Made by a program: the position numbers and the translations under genes | Shown: one piece after another, positions 53,055 to 61,953 of the stretch | How the letters are laid out: every line of letters begins with the position of its first letter | How positions within the stretch are numbered: position 1 is the stretch's first letter | NCBI GenBank assembly: GCA_943789505.1 | Contig: CALSUJ010000001.1 | Location: 992,001-1,056,000, forward strand | Source: an uncultured Flavobacteriales bacterium | Lineage (GTDB): Bacteria > Bacteroidota > Bacteroidia > Flavobacteriales > BACL11 | Direction of reading: 5' to 3' | DNA: 64,000 nt | Notes under the pieces: generated by a model | The model's database searches: none | Seen by the model: only the letters and a program-made list of their open reading frames with translations | Told to the model about the DNA's origin: nothing

Positions 53055-54239
53055 CTAAAGTAATTTAGTAATTTGTCCAGCTCCAACAGTTCTACCCCCC
53101 TCACGGATTGCAAACCTTAATCCTATACTCATAGCAACACCTGCAATTAAATCTACAGTAATTGTTAAGTTATCACCAGGCATTACCATCTCCGTTCCAG
53201 TAGGTAAGAAAATCTCACCAGTCACATCAGTTGTTCTGATATAAAACTGTGGACGGTATTTATTGTGAAAAGGAGTATGTCTACCTCCTTCTTCTTTTTT
53301 CAAAATGTAAACCTCAGCCTCAAATTTTTGATGTGGCTTAACAGATCCTGGCTTACAAATCACCATTCCTCTTTTAATATCTGTTTTCTCAATACCTCTT
53401 AACAAGATACCAACATTATCACCAGCCTCACCTCTATCTAATATTTTTCTAAACATTTCAACACCAGTAACAGTAGAAGATAATTTCTCAGCTCCCATAC
53501 CGATAATATCAACAGAATCTCCAGTATTTGCAACACCAGTTTCAATTCTACCAGTAGCTACAGTTCCCCTACCTGTAATAGTAAACACATCCTCAATTGG
53601 CATCAAGAAAGGTTTCTCATTTTCTCTTACTGGCTCAGGAATCCAAGCATCAACAGCCGCCATTAATTCTACAATTTTTGGAGTCCATTCTGCATCACCA
53701 TTCAATCCACCTAAAGCAGATCCAGCAACTACAGGAGTATTATCACCATCATAATCATAGAATGATAATAATTCTCTAATCTCCATATCAACTAATTCTA
53801 ATAACTCCTCATCATCAACCATATCTACTTTATTCATAAACACAACCAATGAAGGAACTCCAACCTGTCTTGCTAAAAGGATATGCTCTCTTGTTTGAGG
53901 CATAGGACCATCAGTAGCAGCACAAACTAAAATTGCACCATCCATCTGTGCAGCTCCAGTTACCATGTTTTTTACGTAATCCGCGTGACCTGGACAATCT
54001 ACGTGAGCATAGTGTCTATTTTCTGTTTCATACTCAACATGAGATGTATTAATAGTAATTCCTCTTTCTTTTTCCTCTGGCGCATTATCAATCGTATCGA
54101 AATCACGAATTTCTGTACCATTAATCTCAGCTAATACCTTTGTAATTGCAGCAGTTAAGGTAGTTTTCCCATGGTCAACATGACCAATAGTACCAATGTT
54201 TAAGTGTGGCTTGGTACGATTAAAATTTTCTTTTGCCAT
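53055..54239 (-). CDS. tuf: elongation factor Tu
   Basis: 394 residues. GTPase motifs [15 protein letters not shown] (G1), [11 protein letters not shown] (G2), [12 protein letters not shown] (G3), [10 protein letters not shown] (G4); domain 2 [15 protein letters not shown]-terminus [10 protein letters not shown]. Delivers aminoacyl-tRNA to the ribosome. Encoded directly after a tRNA cluster, and followed by tRNA-Trp. No second tuf copy in the window. Confidence 0.98.
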   Translation of the reverse strand: MAKENFNRTKPHLNIGTIGHVDHGKTTLTAAITKVLAEINGTEIRDFDTIDNAPEEKERGITINTSHVEYETENRHYAHVDCPGHADYVKNMVTGAAQMDGAILVCAATDGPMPQTREHILLARQVGVPSLVVFMNKVDMVDDEELLELVDMEIRELLSFYDYDGDNTPVVAGSALGGLNGDAEWTPKIVELMAAVDAWIPEPVRENEKPFLMPIEDVFTITGRGTVATGRIETGVANTGDSVDIIGMGAEKLSSTVTGVEMFRKILDRGEAGDNVGILLRGIEKTDIKRGMVICKPGSVKPHQKFEAEVYILKKEEGGRHTPFHNKYRPQFYIRTTDVTGEIFLPTGTEMVMPGDNLTITVDLIAGVAMSIGLRFAIREGGRTVGAGQITKLL

Positions 54240-54312
54240 TTTGTTAAATTTAGTTATTAATAATTTAGTTATAAATCCTACTTTTTTTTATACTTCTAGT
54301 TTTTCTTTTTAG

Positions 54313-54384
<72 letters not shown>

Positions 54385-54395
54385 TAGTAAAGTTG

Positions 54396-54468
54396 AGCGA
54401 GAGACCGGGCTCGAACCGGCGACCCTCAGCTTGGAAGGCTGACGCTCTACCAACTGAGCTACTCTCGC
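54396..54468 (-). tRNA. tRNA-Gly (TCC)
   Basis: Acceptor GCGAGAG/CTCTCGC with U73; anticodon arm TCAGC-CTTCCAA-GCTGA gives TCC; T arm CCGGTTCGAGCCCGG. CCA not encoded. Confidence 0.97.
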
Positions 54469-54485
54469 AATTTCATTAATTTATG

Positions 54486-54567
54486 TGGGGGGAACAGGAT
54501 TCGAACCTGTGAAGGCGTAGCCAGCAGATTTACAGTCTGCCCTCGTTGACCGCTTGAGTATCCCCCC
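54486..54567 (-). tRNA. tRNA-Tyr (GTA)
   Basis: Class II tRNA with a long variable arm. Acceptor GGGGGGA/TCCCCCC with A73; anticodon arm GCAGA-CTGTAAA-TCTGC gives GTA; T arm CAGGTTCGAATCCTG. Confidence 0.97.
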
Positions 54568-54578
54568 ATTAAAAAAAG

Positions 54579-54652
54579 AGCCGATAGAGGGACTCGAACC
54601 CACGACCTGCTGATTACAAATCAGCTGCTCTAGCCAACTGAGCTATATCGGC
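54579..54652 (-). tRNA. tRNA-Thr (TGT)
   Basis: Acceptor GCCGATA/TATCGGC with U73; anticodon arm GCTGA-TTTGTAA-TCAGC gives TGT; T arm GGGTTCGAGTCCC. First gene of the tRNA-tuf transcript. Confidence 0.97.
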
Positions 54653-54702
54653 TTATTATAAATTAATGTATATTTAAATGAACTGTCCCTTAAAATGGGC
54701 TG

Positions 54703-54732
54703 CAAATTTATTAAAGTTTTTAATACAACCAA
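54703..54732 (-). promoter_or_regulatory. promoter of the tRNA-tuf-secE-rpoBC unit
   Basis: On the minus strand TTG (54732-54730), exactly 19 bases, then TAAATTTG (54710-54703). It is about 50 bases upstream of tRNA-Thr(TGT), and CAGCCC follows the -7 box, a GC-rich start region shared with the rpsU promoter. Confidence 0.75.
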
Positions 54733-54782
54733 TTAAAAAGAATACTTTTTTTTAAATATTTAAAGAAGGGGGAAACTAGTGC

Positions 54783-55070
54783 TTATTTTTCCTTGTGTTT
54801 CAGAATTTGTTTACGCAAAGCTTGAGATACTAAATCAGTAGATTGTTCAAAAGAATTAGCTTGTTTTTTAGCGAAATACTCTCCTAATGGAGAATGCAGT
54901 TTAATTTCGACAATTTTATTATCAAAAGATTCAGGCTTATCTAACTTCAAATAAACATCAGCATTGATAATGCTATCATCTATAGAAATCAACTTTTCTA
55001 CCTTTTTACTAATAAATTCTTTTAATTGTTTGTCTGCTGCAAAATGGACCGATTGGATTTTAATATTCAT
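54783..55070 (-). CDS. hpf: short ribosome hibernation factor (HPF/RaiA family)
   Basis: 95 residues: MNIKIQSVHFAADKQLKEFISKKVEKL, then DVYLKLDKPESFDNKIVEIKLHSPLGEYFAKKQANSFEQS. This is the beta-alpha S30AE domain alone, without the dimerisation tail of long HPF, so it would bind the 30S decoding centre in stationary phase. Encoded 11 bases after the xer gene, a standard neighbourhood in Flavobacteriales. Confidence 0.9.
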   Translation of the reverse strand: MNIKIQSVHFAADKQLKEFISKKVEKLISIDDSIINADVYLKLDKPESFDNKIVEIKLHSPLGEYFAKKQANSFEQSTDLVSQALRKQILKHKEK

Positions 55071-55080
55071 AATAAATTAT

Positions 55081-55950
55081 TTATGCTCTAGGATGAGCTT
55101 GCTTATAAACTGTTTTTAATTTTTCGATAGTATTATGGGTGTAGACTTGCGTAGCGCTCAAATTAGCATGCCCTAATAATTCTTTTATAGCATTAATATC
55201 AGCACCATTATTTAACATGTGAGTTGCGAATGTATGCCTTAATATATGTGGGCTTTTTTTATTCACGCTACTAATTTTAGCAATATACTTATTAACGAGA
55301 CGATACACTAATTTATTATATAATTTCTCGCCTTCTAAATTAGTGAAAAGATATTTATTTTTTTGGTTATTTTCAATGAAAATATTTAAATCATTAACCA
55401 CATTAGATGAAAGTGGAATAATACGCTCCTTATTACGCTTTCCTAAGACTTTAATAGATTGTTTATTTAAATCAACATCACTGATTTTAATATTAATAAG
55501 TTCGGACAAACGAATACCCGTAACGTAGAATAATTCTATAATTAACTTATTTCTTTGACCAACAAAACCCTTTTCAAACTGAACTTCATTTAATAATGAT
55601 GCTATTTGATCTTCTTCAATAAAAACAGGCAACCTTTTTTTCGACTTTGGAGCAACTACTTTCGTTATAGGATTCTCAATAAGCACACCTTCTCTTATTA
55701 GAAATTTAAAATACGTTTTTAAAGTAGATATTTTTCGATTAACTGACCTTGGGTTGATTCCTTTTTCTAATAAAGAAGCAATCCAAGTTCTAATTATTTG
55801 GAAGCTAATTTCATTAATCTCATCTATAATTTGAAATTCAGATAAGAGGAAAGATGTAAATTGTTTTAAATCGGTAGCATACGATTTTATAGTATGCTCA
55901 GAAAATCTTTTTTCTGAAGAGAGATATTTAATGAATTTATTTTGAAGCAT
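55081..55950 (-). CDS. tyrosine recombinase of the XerC/XerD type
   Basis: 289 residues. N-terminal SAM-like DNA-binding domain (LSSEKRFSEHTIKSYATDLKQF) and a catalytic domain with all residues: Arg147 (TGIRLSEL), Lys171, His235 and Arg238 (HILRHTFATHML), His261 (LGHANLSATQVYTH) and Tyr270. It resolves chromosome dimers at dif with its partner. The setting between rpsU and hpf is the conserved core location, so this is not a phage integrase. XerC versus XerD cannot be decided here. Confidence 0.9.
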   Translation of the reverse strand: MLQNKFIKYLSSEKRFSEHTIKSYATDLKQFTSFLLSEFQIIDEINEISFQIIRTWIASLLEKGINPRSVNRKISTLKTYFKFLIREGVLIENPITKVVAPKSKKRLPVFIEEDQIASLLNEVQFEKGFVGQRNKLIIELFYVTGIRLSELINIKISDVDLNKQSIKVLGKRNKERIIPLSSNVVNDLNIFIENNQKNKYLFTNLEGEKLYNKLVYRLVNKYIAKISSVNKKSPHILRHTFATHMLNNGADINAIKELLGHANLSATQVYTHNTIEKLKTVYKQAHPRA

Positions 55951-55953
55951 AAA

Positions 55954-55996
55954 AAAACCTTTAAACTTGTAACGAAATTACAAATAAAAAGGTTTT
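55954..55996 (-). terminator. hairpin between rpsU and the xer gene
   Basis: Minus strand: AAAACCTTT, four bases, TTGTAA, a five-base loop, TTACAA, four bases, AAAGGTTTT, then more T directly into the ATG at 55950. Two stacked stems with a symmetric internal loop and a T-run make an intrinsic terminator or attenuator after rpsU. The T-run touches the xer start codon. Confidence 0.65.
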
Positions 55997-56019
55997 GATT
56001 TACTATGAAAAACTATTTT

Positions 56020-56211
56020 CTACTCAGAATCTCTTAGAAGAGCCTCAGAATAAACAGCTTTTTGATTTTTTATACGCAATCTCTCTGACTTCTTGATATA
56101 TTGCTTTCTAGCTCTTAATTGCTTTAGAGTTCCTGTTTTTATGAATTTTCTTTTGAAACGCTTAAGCGCTCTATCGATATTCTCTCCGTCTTTTACTGGT
56201 ATTACTAGCAT
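56020..56211 (-). CDS. rpsU: 30S ribosomal protein S21
   Basis: 63 residues, MLVIPVKDGENIDRALKRFKRKF and a basic C-terminal tail, normal for the family. Bacteroidota S21 is implicated in sequestering the anti-SD of 16S rRNA, which fits the lack of Shine-Dalgarno sites across the window. I chose ATG 56211 over the longer frame because family members start there. Confidence 0.96.
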   Translation of the reverse strand: MLVIPVKDGENIDRALKRFKRKFIKTGTLKQLRARKQYIKKSERLRIKNQKAVYSEALLRDSE

Positions 56212-56233
56212 ATTTGTTTTTAAATTTGGGCTG

Positions 56234-56264
56234 CAAAAATATAAATATCTTTGCAACTAACAAA
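56234..56264 (-). promoter_or_regulatory. promoter of rpsU
   Basis: Minus strand TTTG (56264-56261), exactly 19 bases, TATTTTTG (56241-56234), followed by CAGCCC. Both boxes are perfect for the Bacteroidota sigma factor. It overlaps the 3' end of the acyl-CoA dehydrogenase gap and sits 22 bases before the ATG. Confidence 0.8.
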
Positions 56265-56266
56265 CA

Positions 56267-57406
56267 TTATCCTATAATTTGTTTTGCAATTACTAACTTT
56301 TGTATTTCTGAGGTTCCCTCACCAATAGTACACAGCTTAGCATCACGATAAAAACGCTCAACTGGAAAGTCCTTAGTATAACCATACCCTCCTAGTACTT
56401 GAACAGCATCATTAGCAACTTTCACAGCTACTTCTGAAGAATAATACTTTGCCATAGCACCTTGTAAAGTCATACGCTCACCTTTGTTCTTTTTATCAGC
56501 AGCACTATAAATTAATAGCTCTGAGGCTTCAATTTCAGTTGCCATATCTGCAAGTTTGAAAGCAATTGCTTGAAAATGGGCAATTGGTTTCCCGAATTGT
56601 TCACGCTCTTTAGCATATGCCTTAGCAGCGTAATATGCTCCTTTTGCAATACCTAAACTTAAGGCTCCAATTGATATTCTACCACCGTCCAATACCTTCA
56701 TAGCTTGAACAAAGCCACCACCAACACTTCCTAATATATTTTCCTGCGGAACTCGGCAATTATCAAAAACAAGTTCAGCTGTTTCAGAAGCTCGCATACC
56801 CAATTTATCTTCCTTCTTTCCAGAAGTAAATCCTGGAGTTCCTTTCTCTACAACAAAAGCTGTCATTCCACGAGAATCTCCTTTTTCACCCGTACGAACA
56901 ATAACAACAGATACATCACCTGAAATTGCATGTGTAATGAAGTTTTTAGCTCCATTCAATACCCACACATTACCTTCCTTCACTGCAGTAGTTGACATAC
57001 CTCCAGCATCAGAACCTGTATTATGCTCGGTTAACCCCCAAGCTCCAATCCACTCAGCAGATGCTAATTTTGGCAACCATTTCTTTTTCTGTTCCTCACT
57101 TCCAAATTGCAGAATGTGACCTGTACATAAAGAATTATGGGCTGCCATAGAAAGTCCAACAGATGGATCTAAAATAGATAACTGCTCAATAGCGGTTACA
57201 TATTCAGTATAAGAAAATCCTGAGCCCCCATATTCTGTAGGCACTAAAACACCCATCAAGCCTAATTCTCCTAATTTTTTAAATACCTGAACAGGAAAAG
57301 TTTGTTTATCATCCCAATCACGTACAAAAGGAGTTATATTTTGTTTACCAAACTGCTGAATCATATCAGCAATCATTTTTTGGTTTTCGTTAATTGTAAA
57401 ATCCAT
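56267..57406 (-). CDS. acyl-CoA dehydrogenase
   Basis: 379 residues, FAD flavoenzyme of fatty-acid or branched amino-acid oxidation in the cytoplasm. Family signatures WGLTEHNTGSDAGGMSTTA, KLGMRASETAELVFDNCRVP and the C-terminal QVLGGYGYTKDFPVERFYRDAKLCTIGEGTSEIQ are complete. The catalytic base Glu is likely in CTIGEGTSE. It lies immediately downstream of apt (start 57406, apt stop 57407). Short- or medium-chain preference cannot be read. Confidence 0.93.
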   Translation of the reverse strand: MDFTINENQKMIADMIQQFGKQNITPFVRDWDDKQTFPVQVFKKLGELGLMGVLVPTEYGGSGFSYTEYVTAIEQLSILDPSVGLSMAAHNSLCTGHILQFGSEEQKKKWLPKLASAEWIGAWGLTEHNTGSDAGGMSTTAVKEGNVWVLNGAKNFITHAISGDVSVVIVRTGEKGDSRGMTAFVVEKGTPGFTSGKKEDKLGMRASETAELVFDNCRVPQENILGSVGGGFVQAMKVLDGGRISIGALSLGIAKGAYYAAKAYAKEREQFGKPIAHFQAIAFKLADMATEIEASELLIYSAADKKNKGERMTLQGAMAKYYSSEVAVKVANDAVQVLGGYGYTKDFPVERFYRDAKLCTIGEGTSEIQKLVIAKQIIG

Positions 57407-57934
57407 CTAATATTTTTTTAAACTAATTATTTCTTTAGAATATTTTTCTAATTTTTCATTCCCTTTTAAATAATCTAAACTAATTACAAAAGCAAAGGCT
57501 GCCACATTAGCTCCTAACTGTTGTATTAATTCTGATGCTGCACAAGCAGTTCCTCCAGTGGCTAACAGATCATCATGAACCACAACATTCCAACCTTCTT
57601 TTACATCTGATTTATGCACTTCAACTTCTGCGGATCCATACTCCAAATCGTACTTATATTTTAAAGTTTCGCCAGGTAATTTACCCACTTTTCTTATTGG
57701 AATAAAAGGAACCCCCATTTTATTAGCTAGCAGAAAACCAAATAAGAATCCTCTACTTTCCACCCCAACAATAGCATCAATCTGCTTTCCTTTTAAACGC
57801 TCAATAAAAGCATCTATAATTTCATTAGATAAACTAGTATCTAATAAAAGAGTAGTTATATCCTTAAAATTAATGCCTGGTTTTGGAAAATCAGGAACTT
57901 CCCTAATAGCTGTATCTATCTTTTGACTAATCAT
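57407..57934 (-). CDS. apt: adenine phosphoribosyltransferase
   Basis: Salvages adenine to AMP with PRPP. 175 residues. FPKPGINFKDITTLL near the N-terminus, GVESRGFLFG, PIRKVGKLPGETLKYKYDLEYG and the PRPP loop NVVVHDDLLATGGTA are typical. Starts 17 bases after the symporter stop and abuts the acyl-CoA dehydrogenase gene. Confidence 0.95.
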   Translation of the reverse strand: MISQKIDTAIREVPDFPKPGINFKDITTLLLDTSLSNEIIDAFIERLKGKQIDAIVGVESRGFLFGFLLANKMGVPFIPIRKVGKLPGETLKYKYDLEYGSAEVEVHKSDVKEGWNVVVHDDLLATGGTACAASELIQQLGANVAAFAFVISLDYLKGNEKLEKYSKEIISLKKY

Positions 57935-57951
57935 GAATCTAAAGTGCTATT

Positions 57952-59460
57952 CTATTTAAATCTCTTAATAACACCAGACTTTAATCTACTGTAATAATCA
58001 TCTAAATCAACTCTAACCTCTTTAGATAAAATAAGTAAACCAATAATATTTGGAAAGGCCATTGCTAGAATCATCATGTCAGAAAAGTCAAGTACTGCTC
58101 CTAATTTTACTGAAGAACCTATTACAATAAAAACAAGGAATAATAACTTATAAGAATATTCAGACACCTTACTTTTTCCAAATAGAAATGTCCAAGCTTT
58201 CAGTCCATAATATGACCAAGAAATCATAGTAGAAAAAGCAAATAGGAAAATAGCGACTACGAGTATGTAAGGGAACCAAGAAAACACAGAGCCAAAAGCT
58301 TGAGAAGTCATTTGAGCACCCTCAACACCTTGCACATCATGGTAGCCTGTAATAATAAGCACCAAGGCCGTCATAGTACAAATAACAACAGTATCAATAA
58401 AAGGCTCTAATAGAGCAACAATCCCTTCTGAAACTGGCTCATTTGTTTTGGCTGCAGCATGTGCAATAGAAGCAGAACCAACACCAGCTTCATTTGAAAA
58501 GGCTGCTCTTCTAAATCCTTGAATAAGTACTCCAATTATTCCACCAAGACCAGCAGCAGGAGCAAAAGCACCTTTAAATATTAAAGCAAATACATTTCCA
58601 ATTTCTGTAATGTTAAGTAGTATAATAATTAGTGCTGCACCAACATATAAAGCTGCCATAAAAGGCACTATTTTCTCTGTAACATTAGCAATTGATTTTA
58701 TACCCCCAATAATAACTGTACCTACCAGAATAGCTAAGATTAAACCAAACATTGGTCCGTTACCTGCTAAAGCTGGGAACTGGCCTGCAATCTGAGCATA
58801 GGCTTGATTAGCCTGAAACATATTACCACCTCCAAAAGAACCACCAATACAAAGTATTGCAAATAAAACTGCCAAGACTTTACCAAATCCTGCCATGTTG
58901 TATTTAGCTAATCCATCACGCAAATAATACATAGGGCCTCCTGATACTTCTCCATTTTCATCTAGTTTACGGTACTTTACACCCAAAGTACATTCTACAA
59001 ATTTGGCTGACATTCCAAGCAGTCCAGCTACTATCATCCAGAAAGTTGCCCCAGGACCACCAATAGAAATTGCTATGGCCACACCTGCTATATTTCCTAA
59101 ACCTACAGTTGCTGAAAGGGCAGTTGTTAGCGCCTGAAAGTGAGAAACCTCTCCTTTATCATTTGGATCATCATAATCTCCTTTTACTAAACCTATAGCA
59201 TGTTTAAATCCTCTAAAGTTTATAAAGTTCATTTTTAAAGTGAAGTAAACTGCCCCAAAGACTAACCACACCACTACAATAGGAACACTAGCTCCTACAT
59301 CAAAGCCCATTGCTTTTATAGGATCCCAAAAAATAACAGGAACTAAATAGTTATCTACTATTGGCTTAAAAAAGCTATCAATTGTTTCGCTTAATGTAGC
59401 TGCTTTTGCTGAGATAGCTGAAATAAGCATTAGAATAAAAAGTGATAATTTGTTTTTCAT
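57952..59460 (-). CDS. alanine/glycine:cation symporter (AGCS family)
   Basis: 502 residues, about 10-11 transmembrane helices. AGCS signatures: [22 protein letters not shown] near residue 105, [23 protein letters not shown] and [22 protein letters not shown]. Sodium-coupled uptake of alanine or glycine. A hydrophobic N-terminal stretch ([19 protein letters not shown]) precedes the first core helix and may be a signal peptide. First gene of the run with apt. Confidence 0.92.
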   Translation of the reverse strand: MKNKLSLFILMLISAISAKAATLSETIDSFFKPIVDNYLVPVIFWDPIKAMGFDVGASVPIVVVWLVFGAVYFTLKMNFINFRGFKHAIGLVKGDYDDPNDKGEVSHFQALTTALSATVGLGNIAGVAIAISIGGPGATFWMIVAGLLGMSAKFVECTLGVKYRKLDENGEVSGGPMYYLRDGLAKYNMAGFGKVLAVLFAILCIGGSFGGGNMFQANQAYAQIAGQFPALAGNGPMFGLILAILVGTVIIGGIKSIANVTEKIVPFMAALYVGAALIIILLNITEIGNVFALIFKGAFAPAAGLGGIIGVLIQGFRRAAFSNEAGVGSASIAHAAAKTNEPVSEGIVALLEPFIDTVVICTMTALVLIITGYHDVQGVEGAQMTSQAFGSVFSWFPYILVVAIFLFAFSTMISWSYYGLKAWTFLFGKSKVSEYSYKLLFLVFIVIGSSVKLGAVLDFSDMMILAMAFPNIIGLLILSKEVRVDLDDYYSRLKSGVIKRFK

Positions 59461-59527
59461 TTGTTTGTTTTAAAAATTAATTTCGATTGCTTATGCAATA
59501 ATTTTAAATGGATAAATGGTTAAATAG

Positions 59528-59578
59528 TTAAAAAGCCCGAACAGCCCTAACATCGTCGTTGACGCCCTTGTAGTAGTT
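59528..59578 (-). pseudogene. C-terminal remnant of a DUF1566/FISUMP-type protein
   Basis: Between the reductase gene and the symporter, minus-strand codons read NYYKGVNDDVRAVRAF then TAA (59530-59528). The ending VRAVRAF with a preceding tyrosine-rich stretch is the typical C-terminus of DUF1566/fibrobacter-succinogenes-major-paralogous domain proteins. No passenger precedes it: an in-frame TGA lies just upstream, next to an ATGAAAAAACT that reads in another frame. A short leftover of a deleted gene. Confidence 0.5.
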
Positions 59579-59592
59579 TTTTCATTGATAAT

Positions 59593-60492
59593 CTATTTTT
59601 TTAATTGCTGATCAATTATAGTTAAACACTCTTCAAAAGAATGTGGGTTATACCCTAATTCTTTTCTGGATTTATCCAGAATAAAGCCTGTTTTAGGAGG
59701 TCTTCCCGCTTTCTGCTTAAGTGTTGCCGTACTTATTTTATTTAAATTTTCTGTTGAGTTTCCATAGTGTTTTGCTATTCTTTCAACTATTTCGTAAATA
59801 CTCATTATATCTTTTCCTGAAGCATTAAAAATACCAAATGCTTTTTTCTTAGCTGCTAAAATACAAATATCTGCCAAGTCCTCCGCCAGAGTAGGTGCAC
59901 GAAATTGATCGTCAATAATATTAAGAGGATCTCCTTTTGCTAAAGCACCCTTTGCCCAAAGCACAATATTTCCTTTACTCAAATTCTCTCCTACCCCAAA
60001 GACAATTATTGTTCTAAGAACCGTCCATTTTACTGCATGTTCTTGTAATAATTGTTCTGATTTTAATTTGGATAATCCGTAATAGGAAAGTGGATTGGGC
60101 TTATCTTCCTCTTTATAAGGACCATTCTCTCCATCAAAAATAAAATCAGTTGAAATTTGAATGAGATGAGCATCAACCTTAACACAAGCATCTGCCAAAT
60201 ACCTTACCGCTTCAACATTTAAAGCATCACAATCCTTATTTTCATCCTCACACAAATCCACATTAGTCATAGCGGCTGTATTGATAACTACTTGTGGTTT
60301 TTCTATTGAAATAAACTTAGCAACTGCATCATTATTAGTAATGTCTAAATCAAAATAAGTATAACCTTCTTTGATAGAAACTCTATTCTCTCCTTTAGAA
60401 GTTGCAATTAATTCAACTGAAAAATCTTGTCTTAGCTTGTGTAATAGTTTCTGACCCAATAAGCCATTACTGCCTGTAATTAGAATCTTCAT
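59593..60492 (-). CDS. SDR-family sugar nucleotide reductase, dTDP-4-dehydrorhamnose reductase-like
   Basis: 299 residues. NAD(P)-binding MKILITGSNGLLGQKLLHKL, INTAAMTNVDLCEDENKDC, the STDFIFDGENGPYKEED segment and catalytic SYYGLSKLKSE (Tyr-x-x-x-Lys) are RfbD-like, and IDDQFRAPTLAEDLAD is typical too. The reaction would be reduction of a dTDP-4-keto sugar. No rfbA, B or C is nearby, and stand-alone RfbD-like proteins in Bacteroidota may have other substrates. It begins directly after the PspC-like 54-residue gene. Confidence 0.82.
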   Translation of the reverse strand: MKILITGSNGLLGQKLLHKLRQDFSVELIATSKGENRVSIKEGYTYFDLDITNNDAVAKFISIEKPQVVINTAAMTNVDLCEDENKDCDALNVEAVRYLADACVKVDAHLIQISTDFIFDGENGPYKEEDKPNPLSYYGLSKLKSEQLLQEHAVKWTVLRTIIVFGVGENLSKGNIVLWAKGALAKGDPLNIIDDQFRAPTLAEDLADICILAAKKKAFGIFNASGKDIMSIYEIVERIAKHYGNSTENLNKISTATLKQKAGRPPKTGFILDKSRKELGYNPHSFEECLTIIDQQLKK

Positions 60493-60657
60493 TTAGTATG
60501 AACTAGGCTTTAATAAATACAAAATAAGATAAACAAAGATTGGTGAACCAAGACCTAAAACAGCTGCAGCAACAAATAAAATTCTTAAGCCCCCTACATC
60601 AAGCCCAAATTTATCAGCAAGCCAAGCACAAACACCAAAGATTTTTCTTTCAGTCAT
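60493..60657 (-). CDS. 54-residue PspC-domain membrane protein
   Basis: A small gene with ATG 60657 and TAA 60495-60493. The protein opens MTERKIFGVCAWLADKFGLD, a match to the PspC start (..k.i.GVcaglA..fgld...lR), followed by two hydrophobic stretches (LRILFVAAAVLGLGSP, VYLILYLLKP). PspC proteins sense envelope stress in some bacteria. It overlaps the upstream small gene by eight bases and touches the reductase gene, so it is part of a tight operon. Confidence 0.75.
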   Translation of the reverse strand: MTERKIFGVCAWLADKFGLDVGGLRILFVAAAVLGLGSPIFVYLILYLLKPSSY

Positions 60658-60865
60658 TAGATTTATCAATTAGTATATCAATCTTATCGACAATAGTCTT
60701 TTCAAGTTCCATGATAGAGCCTTCAACTTTTAAAATCTGATGCTCTAATTCAATAATCTTATTTTGATTCTTCTTTGATTTTTGAATATCAATAATCAGC
60801 CAAGCAAAAGCGATAACTTCTATAAGTAAAAGTAATACTGTAAGTTTTATTTGTAAATTTTCCAT
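60650..60865 (-). CDS. 71-residue membrane protein with coiled-coil tail
   Basis: One N-terminal transmembrane helix (about 8-27, VLLLLIEVIAFAWLIIDI) and a charged helical tail (KNQNKIIELEHQILKVEGSIMELEKTIVDKIDILI) that looks like a short coiled coil. Organised like PspB-type partners (helix plus coiled coil), but no sequence family is certain. Lies between two PspC-like genes and overlaps the second. Confidence 0.65.
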   Translation of the reverse strand: MENLQIKLTVLLLLIEVIAFAWLIIDIQKSKKNQNKIIELEHQILKVEGSIMELEKTIVDKIDILIDKSND

Positions 60866-60870
60866 AATTA

Positions 60871-61092
60871 TTATAAATCAAAAACACTTTTTCTTTTTCT
60901 ATACTTAAAATGATTTCTAACCTTTAATAAGAAAATCATAGACAAATATATCAAAATAGTAAGAGTATTAGTGAAAGCCGCATAAATAAAAAACAATCGA
61001 ATAAATGACGCTTTTATACCTAGTCGATTCCCCCACCAAGAACTTACTCCAAATATCTTTTTTTCAAAAATATTTCTAAAAAAATTTATCAT
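60871..61092 (-). CDS. 73-residue PspC-like membrane protein
   Basis: KKIFGVSSWWGNRLGIKASFIRLFFIY matches the PspC core with the GV...G...R spacing, followed by a second hydrophobic segment (LTILIYLSMIFLLKV) and a basic tail. First gene of the three-gene small membrane cluster, five bases before the 71-residue gene. An AATAATAA leader precedes the ATG. Confidence 0.7.
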   Translation of the reverse strand: MINFFRNIFEKKIFGVSSWWGNRLGIKASFIRLFFIYAAFTNTLTILIYLSMIFLLKVRNHFKYRKRKSVFDL

Positions 61093-61191
61093 TTATTATT
61101 ACTCTTTGATGCTGCTGCAAATTAAACATTTTTTAAAGATTGATTATTATATTAGCCAATAATAAATCAACTTTGAAAGATAAAATAATCT

Positions 61192-61953
61192 ATGTTTTTT
61201 ATAGCCTCCAAACTACTTGCTTTTTGAAGTAAACCAATAATGTGGATTTTTATTCTTTCATTGGTTCACTCATCTTTAAAACCAAAAGAAGAACACTATC
61301 TAATTTACGCATTAAGTTTTTTTTGGGTTTTCAGTAATGGATTTTTAGCTGATAAAGCTGCTAGAGCTATGGGAGCCATCACCAAAATTAATTTCATCTT
61401 TAACTCATAATTATAAATACGGTATCGTTTTAGGTGGGTATTCTTCTTATAACAAAGATAATACAACATATTGATTTTAAGGATAGTGGAGACCGACTTA
61501 TTTCAGCTATTGAACTGTATACAATTAGGTAAAATTGAAAAAATTATAATCAGTGGAGGAAATGGAGAACTCATAAATGATGGCATGAAGGAATCAGAAT
61601 GGTCAATAAGTTTTTTGCATAAATATGGGGATTGAAAGCAAAGATATTATACTAGAAAACAGTTCTAGAAATACTATGGAAAACGCTCAAGAATCACCTG
61701 CAATCCTTTTAAAGAATGATATCTCTCAAAAATTACTTACTTATCACTTCAGCAGGCCACATGAAAAGAGCAAAGTTTTGTTTCAATGAAAACAATTTTA
61801 ATAGTCGATTGCTATCCAACTGATTTAACAAATTCTGATATTGTTTTAAGCAGTTGATTATCTTCTTTATTCCAAATATTGATTCGCTTAGAAAAATGGG
61901 AAGACCTTATACATGAATGGATTGGCTATATCGTGTATAAAATAAAATTTTAA
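61192..61953 (+). pseudogene. YdcF/ElyC (DUF218) family protein, broken by many frameshifts
   Basis: Stretches in all three plus-strand frames join into one ~250-residue protein: [135 protein letters not shown] then stop. GIVLGGY, SGG and the SRNT..NA and TSAxHMxRA blocks are diagnostic of DUF218 proteins, implicated in envelope carrier metabolism. At least seven frame changes occur within about 0.55 kb after 61400, most one-base insertions, and an in-frame TGA sits at 61225. The protein is otherwise well preserved, so errors in the sequence are more likely than decay. Confidence 0.7.

Noticed and set aside
55081-55950. Integrase of a mobile element
   Set aside because: All features fit core XerC/D, and it lies in the conserved rpsU-xer-hpf-tRNA-tuf neighbourhood, with no direct repeats at a tRNA end.
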